From Coriaria nepalensis (taxonomy: Eukaryota; Streptophyta; Magnoliopsida; Cucurbitales; Coriariaceae): a stretch of 64,000 nt of DNA. The notes below the pieces were generated by a model, which saw nothing but the letters and a program-made list of their open reading frames with translations, was not told the origin of the DNA and did not search any database. A program made the position numbers and the translations under genes. Below, piece after piece: positions 45,986 through 55,261 of the stretch. The stretch covers positions 10,188,501 through 10,252,500 of the forward strand of contig CP114494.1 of NCBI GenBank assembly GCA_027186245.1. Direction: 5' to 3'. Within the stretch, counting starts at the first letter, position 1, and each line of letters opens with the position of its first letter.

Positions 45986-48154
45986 CACCTGATTATATAT
46001 ATATATATATAATAAAAACTGAGAATAAATAATATGAAACACCTTCTGCTAATTACTAAGATCCTTGTACAAGCTGAATATGTTCGACGGAGTGACCTAT
46101 TAGTCCACATGAACCTTATTTACATTTCAAAAGTGAACCACAAAATAATCAAAAGAAGTTCCTAAAAACTTAACAAGGAGTGGTTAACAAAAGAAAGTTC
46201 CAACTCCAAACGAGGTATTCCGAATGTCAAACTAAGCACGATCAACTATCTGAAGAAGGCAAAAATTTAATGAAAGTGGGGTGAGTCAAAACTCGGTGAA
46301 TAAATATTAAATAGTCACGTTTTCGGGATAAGTTTCATTTAAATATGTAAGACCATGAAATAAATAATTATCAAGCTCCAATCTCATATATCAACTTTAC
46401 CTTAAGGAAATCCACATAACTAAAGTAACCATCTAATACCATCAACAATCATACTCATATCAAATCCCATCACCTATGTTAAATATATCCCCTACATAAT
46501 AAGCTATAACAAATTTATATCAAGAGTATATACAATGTCATAGACCAATTGCACTAAAGAACATGCAAGAATAAATCGACAACCCAATGCAAATAAAATA
46601 TCATAATATAACCACACAAATAATTCACATTATTAAACACAAGTCGTCAGAGTTATATATTATTCTGCCATATACGGTTATAATGGTAATATACCCATCT
46701 TACTCTGCACACATCATATATATAATAGATCGAGGTACACCAAGATTATCAACACTGCTGATAGCTACTGTTATTCTGATGACTTGCCATTCAATCAGAC
46801 AATATGCATTCATATCGCAATCAATCCATATGTATAAATACACTCATTAGTCATACGCTTCATTCATGATCACTATACTTAAAGACAATCATGCCTTTAT
46901 TAAGAATTTATATACATGTCATGAAACATGAATATACTTTAATCAATATGAAACATAGTTTCCTATATGCTTGTCCTGCCTAATGCATGCCTTTTTAAAT
47001 AACCATTTGGAAAAAAAAAGTTTTTCCTAAAATCATTAATACGATGAATAATCGATTCCAATCTTTTATATCAAATGAGTAAATTTATTATGCATGAAAA
47101 ATTTGAAATATTTTACGTAACCATATAACATTTACTTAGTGTGAGATACACCAAAAGATCACGAACAAAATCGACTCACGAAACTTTTGGTGGAATGGTC
47201 GTCGATGCAGCTAAATTTAAAAATAATGAATCATAAATCCTAATACCAAATTCATTTATTTAAACTCTTTCACTATTCCCACCTTCAACTTAGTTCCTTC
47301 AATTAGTATACCCCAATTCCAATTAAACTCAATTTTCACCATAATCTATATATTAAATATTATCTTCTTCATTTTTTTCCCTATACCAAATTTACTATAA
47401 AACTCAACTCAATTTAACCTATACCAATTATATTCATAAATTCTCAAATCTTCTAATTTCAATAACCTGAGCAAATTCCTATCACATGGTTTCTTCATAA
47501 ACCTTAACACTTTAAATAAATCTTTAATTATTCAAACCCAACTCAACATATAATTTTCACCAATAATCTAACAATATTTTAGATTTACTATACCCATCAA
47601 ATACCCAATAAACTCACACTCAAATCATCATCTCCATCCATTTATTTCATGGTGGCATTCTCAATCAAGTATTATCCAACACCTTCAATAATTCTAATTA
47701 CCTCAAACAAATTAAACAACCCATTATCATCATTTTCCTAATATTATTAAGCCATAATAATATCAATAATCACCTCTACTTTAGCCCAAAAGAAATTTTT
47801 TTAAATTTAGGGATTAGGGTTCTTACCTCAAAATAGAAGATGAATTGATCAAATCCTCTCAACTTAAGAGAAGAACTTAGCTAATTGAGATCATATGTTG
47901 AAGGAGTTGCCATAGATTTAAAAAGAAAAGGAAAAGTAGAGAGAATAGGGAGGGACATCGAGAGAGAGATAGAGGGTGAGAGATTAAGAAGCAAATTTTT
48001 CTTTTTTTCTTCTCTGGTTTTTGTCGCAAGAGCAAGAGAACAAAAGTGGTTTTAGTTTTAAAAATTATGGTTTGACCACTAAACTTTTTATTATTATTAT
48101 TTAACCCTCATTAACTTTTCAACTTAAGTTTGTTTTTTTTACCAGGTTCTTACA
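45787..48154 (-). repeat. Element 4 5' LTR (full, ~2.37 kb)
   Basis: TG...CA ends (TGTCATGACCC at 45787; ...TTCTTACA ending 48154). AT-rich with no ORF of note. A (TA)n microsatellite lies at about 45925-45981. The terminus shows one change from the left copy (TGTCACG versus TGTCATG). Confidence 0.85.
45925..46012. repeat. (TA)n microsatellite in element 4 LTR
   Basis: Two TA runs, the first about 57 bp, broken by a short GTTCACCTGAT segment. The left LTR has AAT repeats at the corresponding place. Confidence 0.9.
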
Positions 48155-48159
48155 AGTGA

Positions 48160-48960
48160 AGTCTACGCACATTCTCCACTTCCTATTGGACTTGGAAACT
48201 AGCACAATATTAGAAAATCACTTCAAATATTGTACCTCAATGATAGCCACTATTGCGAGTAACTTCTTCACTTCCTCTTCTACAACTCTATTCCTTTCCT
48301 CATTGAATTTTCACATTTTTTGCCTAATAGGCCTGGTACCAGGTTTAACCCTCAGTCTATGAGCAATGACTTCTTTGGATATCTTGGTGAACTCGGACGT
48401 ATCCCACACAAGAAGTTTTGATTTCTTTGTAAACACCGTACAATCCTGCTCATCTCATCCTCACTAAGTTCTGCACGAACTTTTAAGTTATTTCCTTCTC
48501 CCACACTGCTCGGCCGAAGTGGCTCAGCAGGAGAGGCTCAAGACCTCCTATTCTCGTTTTCCTTTTAATTTTTCTCCTTATACTTCTCATCATCCACTTT
48601 AGAGTATTCTTTGATCATATTCACTTTTTCGGCCCTCCTTCCTTAGCCCTAACTAAGGTAACATAACTGACTTTATTAGATTTTCTCTTACCACTCTTAC
48701 ACCTTCTTTTGTAGTGAACTTCATCATCAAGTGTTTGGTAGAGATGATTGCTCCTATTATATTTATCGAGGGTTAGCCTATGATAACATTGTACCCCGAG
48801 GTGAAATTCACAATAAAGAATTTAACCATAATAGTAGAATGATATAACTCTTCTCTCAATGTCATAGGTAAAAAGAGCATCCCTTTAGATCTTAATAATT
48901 TCCCTGAGAACCCTGTGAGTGATCGTTGACATGTTCAAGCTTGGCATTACCAATGCTCAT
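48160..48960 (-). pseudogene. Element 3 protease and linker region (broken)
   Basis: By position and fragmentary homology this is the protease-to-RT linker of element 3, for example the stretch on the minus strand matching the KPGTRPI...N(E)ERN region of element 1. No frame is open for long and I could not see an intact Asp-Ser-Gly active site. Confidence 0.6.
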
Positions 48961-50880
48961 TTTCTTAAATGTGGACAATAAAGGTACACTATCCCATCTT
49001 CATTATTTTGATTGAACATTTTGTCCACATTATCCTCAGACCTAGTTGAGGGCTTTATTGAGAGCATCTCATCTTGTGTTAAGTCTCTCAACCACTCATT
49101 CCTATGATGGCCACTATCTCCACCTTCTGGCCCCTTGATTATCAGATGGATTTCTCCCTCAACGACTTGATGCCTCAGATTAAGCTCAACCTTTGCACCC
49201 CCAATCACTTTTCTATTATCAACCCTGATATCATTCCTACTATCCCTTCCTTGTCCTCGTTGGATATAGTTATTTAGGCGGTCCTCTTGCACCAACCTTT
49301 CAATCTCCCTTTTCATATGGACACATTCTTTAGTTTTATAGCTATGGTCTTGATGATTGTGACAGAACAAACTTCAATCTTATTGACTCTGTCCAGACTG
49401 CATCGGCTCCAGATGCCTAAACAGATTCTAATTTTTGAATCGCTTGAAAATTACTTCAGTATTGACTGTTAAGGGGGTAAAAGTTCCATGAGGTGGTGGC
49501 ACTAACTTTCTCCTTTTCAAACTCCTTCTTCTTTACTCTTTAGTCTTCTTATCATCCTTCCAGTCACTTCTTCTTCCTTGATCTTCCTTTTTTTTTTCTT
49601 TAAGTCTGACTCCAGCTTGCTATAGTCACCTCGACTTGAATATCCCTTTACTTTGGTGATTTGTATACAAGTATTTTTTCTTGCTTCTTCCATAGCTTCA
49701 ACAAATGAATTGAAGCTTTTTTTGTTTAACCTTGATAGCAATTTCTCATTAGTGGTTCCTTCTAAAAAAACGTGCAACACCCTTAGATCGGTTGACCTAT
49801 CCACTTTTTGGGCATTTTTCTAGAAATAGTCTACATACTTATTTAGAGCCTCATTAGGGAATTGCTTGATTGTGTGAAGGCTAATTAGAGGTAACTTTGT
49901 AGTTTTGGCTCCAGAAAAGCTGGCCACAAACTACATTCTTAACTCGACAAAAGAATCAATTGATCATGATGCTAAGGTTTTATACCCATTCCATGGAGGA
50001 CCCTCCTAAAGTGATGTGGAAAGCCTTACACATTAACTCATCACTCTGGGCACTTAATATCATGGTGGTATTATAAGCTTTCATGTGAGCTCTAGGGTCG
50101 GTTTCCCCCTATACTGGTTGAACATGAGGGCTTGAGCTTGCTGGGGACAGGGAAGTTCAATACTCTCTAGGAGAATGGACTTCCTTCTTCATTAGGCTCT
50201 TGCTCTAACCTACTTTTCTTTACATCTGCTTCCAATGACTTAAGTCTTTTCTCCCCCAAGGGATCCCTGTACTGAGTAGCATTTTGGCCTAAATTAGTAG
50301 GGTTAAGAATTTCTTGAGGCACGGGGGGAGAAGGTACAGATGAAGGTGGAGGAGAAAACATTGGTGAGGGTGATATAAATGGTGGCCTTACCTCAACTTA
50401 CATACAACTTATGGATCAATCGATCTAATCGTCCATTATTTAGCTCATTTGCTCCCATTGTACAATCATGGTTGCATGGTTGCATGGCCTCAACAACTTG
50501 AACCAATCCGCACAACACTCCACCCTTATTTCTGTTCACTAATGCCTTTGGTGTTGTGGCTGCTCCCACCCCAACTCTAGTAGCACCCCTTCCAACATTC
50601 TTTAAACTCCTTCCATAAATATTGGAGGGAGGTAAATGATTTTTCACATTTTGACTAGCTCCTATTGTATCAGCCACTTCTTCACCTTGGTCCATCATTT
50701 CGACCTCCCTCTACTCTCGAGTAAACAACTTCCAGAGTAACTGAACTTTCGAATATGAAGACTAAATGCTCTCACGGTAGGTGCTAAACTATTTATACTC
50801 AGATTTTGGTGTAGGCAGGTCCAAACACCAGCAATATGTTCACTAGTCCGAGAAGCCTTATTGCATACAAAAAGCAAGGA
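48961..50880 (-). pseudogene. Element 3 gag and 5' internal region (broken)
   Basis: Pieces: 50698-50393 and 50361-50167 (N-terminal, Pro-rich, with REGEKRLKSLEADV-like coiled segment), 49804-49517 (DLRVLHVFLEGTTNEKLLSR, then a Lys-rich run) and 49370-48957 (a knuckle-like CHNHQDHSYKTKECVHMKRE, then an Asn/Arg-rich tail). Order and motifs match gag of elements 1 and 2, but identity is clearly lower. I cannot define its 5' LTR, which may lie in or beyond 50880-51450 or be lost. Confidence 0.7.
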
Positions 50881-51753
50881 TGAGTTGGGTTGTATCCAAT
50901 ATACCCCCTCCGATGGCTAAATTAGCCGTATGAATTTTCACTAATACTTAGATAAATAGTAGATATTTTTGTTAGTGTCAAAAAGCATGTAATTTTTACT
51001 AGGATTAGAGTTTTAATATTTATACTACCTCACTAGAGATAATGATATGATTTACTTTACTCGTGGTGCACTCCTATTAGTGGTGTAGATTGGCACCCCC
51101 CGTTTATAAAACCTCTCCTTTCTCGATTCAAATCCGTTTGTTTGAGTGCACCACTTTAACCATGGCCAACATGATCATCACATTACTAGCTTAGTCCATC
51201 AACTCAGGTCAGACTCCAGATCCCTCAATTAGTTTTATTGGTGAGTTCGAGGTGAGCTCTCATTTCCTTAGCTTGGTCCAGCCAATGTCAGTTGCTTCTC
51301 ATGGAGCTCAGTTAGCCAAAGACGGAATTCCTCCCTCCCTTCCCACCCAAACAAATGACCATTTAAAAAAAAAAAAAATCCATTCGTTTTGAGTCCTGCT
51401 CCATTTCGCTTGTAAATTAAATTCAAAATTGAAGGGAACCTAACTGTAATTTGCTTAACCTTAGGGGATTAAGCCATAATTTAGCAAAAGAGAAAAATAT
51501 GAAGGAAGATAAGGTGGACCGGACCCCGCAGCTTTTTTATTTTTTGGATAGACCCGCAACTTTTAATTTCTCACCGGACAATGAACATCACGTCACAGTA
51601 GTAACACTCATCCCGGAACAACGAAAAATATACGTAGCGGGTAAAACGAAATGATATAAACATACGTAGCGCCGTAGCGGGTAAAACGAAACGGGGAAAA
51701 AAAAGGCATAAGACCCAGAAGAGAGTTGCGTGCGCCTGAAACGGAGAGGAGAT
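50881..51753 (+). promoter_or_regulatory. PEX5 upstream region
   Basis: No gene is supported. The left part may be retroelement remnant. Near the gene, an 18-bp direct repeat CGTAGCGGGTAAAACGAA occurs at 51633-51650 and 51673-51690, about 65-120 bp before the ATG. Confidence 0.45.
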
Positions 51754-54186
51754 ATGGCCATGCGTGAGCTAGTAACAGGCGGAGCAACTTGTGCCGTACC
51801 GGGCTCGTCTTCTTCTTCTTCGAATCCTCTTGGCGCTCTTGCTAACGCTCTTACCGGCTCCTCTTCAAAGACACAGGTCTTTCTCTTTCTAGCATAATTA
51901 GCTTACAATTCTATTTTCATGGCAACCCAATTGTTATGTTTTTAGCCATTACTTTCCCCTATATATTTTGCTATGTTTCTATCCCTACTGCGTTTATTTA
52001 ACTCTTCAGATTAAGCATCTGCTATGTTTTTCTATTTCCCTGTATATTGTTTATGGCCTTGTATTTCGGAGTAGAATTTACTAGTTAATTCCCTTCACCC
52101 TTTTCAGCAAGAAACCTTGAGGGAAATACCTACATCTGCATCCACAGTTTCCGAGAGGCTCTTTTACCCTGATGCAAGTCAGCTTCCAGGGTCAGAGTTC
52201 GATCAGCCTCTTTTGCATCCTGATACTCAGGTCCTTTTTACCTTCTTCTTGGTATCCTCTTAGGATTCCCTATCCGTATTTGATTGGGTATCACCTGTCA
52301 CCGTTTATTTCCTTTATTGCAGGCCTCAGAATTTATCCGCAGCTTCCGCTCCCCTGCAGATCAGAGTGGTTTGGCAGATGCATGGAATGAGTTACAACTT
52401 TCTCACGTTCCTCCTCTTCATGCCAAAGAAATTCAACAGAACCTCCCTGAATTTGAAGGCTTATATAATCGAGGAGCTGCTATGCAACTTCAACCAACTT
52501 TGGATGGTACTTTTGAAGTCCTTTAATTTAATTTATTGATTAAGCAATTAAGAACTTTGAATTGCCTCTCAGAGAGATGCTTCCAATGTTAATTAGTGAA
52601 TACTTATTTTCGCTTTAAAGCTTTTCTCAAGCTACAAATTTAGCTGTTTGGGGATGGACTGTCAGTTGAGGAGCATATTACATAATTGTCCATTTAACTG
52701 CATTGCAGGGCCTCCACAAAGAGTGCTATCAAGTTTTCTGCAATCGTTCGTTTACAGTAGTCATGGTGGAATGCCTTTTCGGCCTACTGCTCTTCCCCTT
52801 TTAGGACTGTCTCAAGGTGATAAAAAATGCATACGTGATCGTAGCAGCATAATGGCTCGACACTTTTTTGCAGACAAGGGTGAAGATTTTATAAATGCAC
52901 AGGTTCGGAAGTTCATTTCTTTTTATATTTGGGTAAGGAGAAACAAAAATGCACAAAACTTTGTGGTTGATTGTCTTCAACCCCATGTGTAGGGGCTCTC
53001 TTTGTGTTATGTTTGGATTGACAATAGGATTTCATTTTCAGTTTAGTTCAATTAGTTATAAAAGGTGGGCAGAATGAAAGGATATATTTTTGTGACACCC
53101 ACAGGTGGGTTTTTTTTGTTTGTTTTGTGGCGGGGGGGGGGGGGGGGGTTGGAGGGCTTCACTATGATTCCTTGCTCACATTTCATTGATTTTCATCAGA
53201 ATAGTAATCTTGAGGTGTATGTATATCTTGATCCTCTTTGTGGTTCAGTGGTAAATACTGGTATGCTTATATGGACTATTATAATCTTCTCCAGGTAAAT
53301 GCACTTTTATCATCTTTAGATATTGACAACGATGCACAGGCTAAGGAACCTCTTCCTGGGAGACTCCATGACTTGGAGGAGTATTGGAATGAATCCCAAG
53401 GTATGCGGAATGCAAGGAGTCATACTGCAGATGGATGGGTTGGTGAATATAGCCAACTAAAGTCACGAATTGGAGACCCTGAGTTTTGGGCACATTCTTT
53501 TGAACAGCAACATGGTGCCAATGGTTGGGCTTCAGAATTTGAGCAGGTGAGAATACTGTATCTTATCTCCTTGATTGTATTTCCAGCTATCTGATGCTTT
53601 TCATGCAACTCAATGATTATCCTGTGCTACTAGGAAATCTAGAATCTAATATTCTCTGGTGTTGGAGTGCACATATGAAATGAGACAAAGTTTTCTAGGT
53701 TTTGTTAGCTATAGTTGGTCTCTAAAATTAAGCAATCAATTATTTTAGCGTTCCCCTCAAGTTTTATCTCCTTAATAGGACATCTTCAATATTTCCATTT
53801 ATCTTCTCCTTCCCATAAAAGGAAAACTTATAGAAAGAGAGGGAGAGAGATATTTCCATGACGCAAAGGTTGTAGTACACTCATGTTTAGTGGTCCTTTT
53901 TTTCGTTCTGTGCTTAATGCTACTTGTGTATTTATCATCTCAATCATAATCCACAGTGAGCATAACAATGGACTTAATTTCCTATATGATTTTATTGTTG
54001 CTCGTGTTTTATAAATGACTATTCTAATGTCTGGATTCTTACAATATCTCTCTGGCTACAGGATCAATCTCAATTGGCTTCAATAGATCAAATGGGAGGT
54101 GTAAATATTGCAAACTTAGCTGCCAGGGAGAGACTCGTATGCTGCTTGCAAATACGCTAGCTCAAAATGAGGACCCTAAATTTCAG
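51754..54186 (+). pseudogene. PEX5: 5' half of PEX5, peroxisomal import receptor (truncated, frameshifted)
   Basis: Exons 51754-51876, 52108-52230, 52323-52506, 52709-52902, 53295-53546, 54062-54186; GT-AG borders and phases all fit. PEX5 binds PTS1 cargo with C-terminal TPRs and docks at the peroxisome through N-terminal WxxxF/Y motifs. Seen here: MAMRELVTGG start, a Cys at residue 13 in the N-terminal motif that is ubiquitinated for recycling, DRSSIMARHFFADKGEDF in the region linked to PEX7 binding, and WVGEY, WAHSF, WASEF. About 334 of ~730 codons are present. All TPR exons are missing: after the sixth exon come intron, copia and telomere. In exon 6 one base is missing (GAGAGACTCG where GAGCAGACTCG would fit), shifting the frame to a TAG. 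The upstream exons look undamaged, so loss is recent, or the end is misassembled. Confidence 0.9.
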
Positions 54187-54410
54187 GTCCGTATGGTCTA
54201 TTATGACTTTGATGTCTCTCTTAGAGTTCTGACAAGGTGTGCTTATGGTGAGATTCGGGGAAGAAAAATGAGTAATATATGTTTCAGTTTTTTTCCCCTT
54301 GAAGTTGGACCAAACCATCCTATATAGTTGAAAAATTGAATTTAGAAGTGGAAAAACTACTACAACATCATTCACCCCCACTCCCATGTCTCTCTCTCTA
54401 TATATATATA
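54187..54410 (+). other. Start of PEX5 intron 6
   Basis: Normal GT donor at 54187, then T-rich intron sequence up to the TATATATATA tract that borders the copia LTR. No acceptor or further exon follows in the window. Confidence 0.7.
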
Positions 54411-54578
54411 TGAAAAAACTTTGGTAATTTCTATTATTTTCATGTTACAACAATAGACTATTTATAGATAGGAAACCCTAGATTAGTTATAGTAACTTTT
54501 AACAATTTATTTACAAACTCATATTTTAGGAAAGTATACTAAGATTTCTCCTAACAACATTTTTCCATATTTTCAACA
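54411..54578 (-). repeat. Copia 3' LTR
   Basis: 168 bp with TG (54411) and CA (54577-54578) ends on the plus strand; the element-strand start is TGTTGAAAATATGG. The adjacent polypurine tract fixes the inner edge. Confidence 0.75.
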
Positions 54579-55260
54579 CTCCCCCTCAAGCTGGTTCAAA
54601 GATGTCTAGTAAACCTAGCTTGCATACAGGCTTGTCGAATTGAATATTGTGTAGTCCTTTGGTAAAGATATCTGCTACTTGTTGCTCTGTGGGAATATAT
54701 GGCATACACACAATGTCTTCTTCCAACCTCTCTTTAAAGAAATGTTCTTCAATTTCCACATATTTAGTCCTGTCGTGTTGAACCGGATTATGAGCAATGT
54801 TGATAGTTGCTTTGTTGTCACAGTAGAGTGTCATAGGAGTAGTACTTGAGATTTTTAGGTCCTTAAGTAGTCTCTTTAGCCATAATATTTCACAAATCTC
54901 ATGAGCAAAGTTGCTTTAAACTCAGCCTTTGCACTACTTCTAGCTACGACATTATGTTTTTTACTTCTCCAAGTTACTAAATTCCCGCCAACATAAGTAC
55001 AATAGTCGGAAGTAGATCTTCTATCAGTCACAGTACCAATCCAGTCAACATCTGTAAATGCTTCAATTCTGATGTGAGCTCGATTTTAGAATAGTAAACC
55101 CTTCCCGATTTTCCTTTTAGGTATTTTAGAATTCTATACATAGTGGCAAAATGTTATTCTCCAAGTGAGTGCATGAATTGACTCATAACAGTAACTACAA
55201 ATGCTATATTTGGTCTAATATGAGATAGATAGGTGAGTCTTCCCATCAGTCTTCCCATTA
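54411..55260 (-). mobile_element. Ty1/Copia fragment: 3' LTR, polypurine tract and RNase H, cut off by the telomere
   Basis: Minus-strand element inside a PEX5 intron. A short 3' LTR (54411-54578) is preceded on its own strand by the polypurine tract AGCTTGAGGGGGAG (54579-54592). RNase H and the pol tail follow: MTLYCDNKATINIAHNPVQH, HFFKERLEEDI and PTEQQVADIFTKGLH. More distal pol (LTYLSHIRPNIAF...VTVMSQFMHS) is frame-broken. The copia homology runs right up to 55260 and is replaced by telomere repeat. The rest of the element, including its 5' LTR, is absent. Confidence 0.88.
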
Positions 55261-55261
55261 G

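Larger units (their letters stand above)
44260..48154 (-). mobile_element. Nested chromovirus-like Ty3 element with pol deleted (element 4)
   Basis: Inserted into element 3. Perfect 5-bp target duplication AGTGA at 44255-44259 and 48155-48159. Ends are TG...CA, starting TGTCACGACCC on the plus strand, a common terminus of plant chromovirus LTRs. It has a full 5' LTR at right, an iMet-type primer site and a partial gag. It then passes straight into the outer ~500 bp of the 3' LTR: pol and most of the 3' LTR are deleted. It could move only with proteins supplied in trans, and the loss of much of one LTR probably prevents that. Confidence 0.88.

Noticed and set aside
51451..51654. 67-codon ORF just upstream of PEX5
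   Set aside because: No motif, overlaps the promoter repeat, and ends before the PEX5 start; most likely chance.
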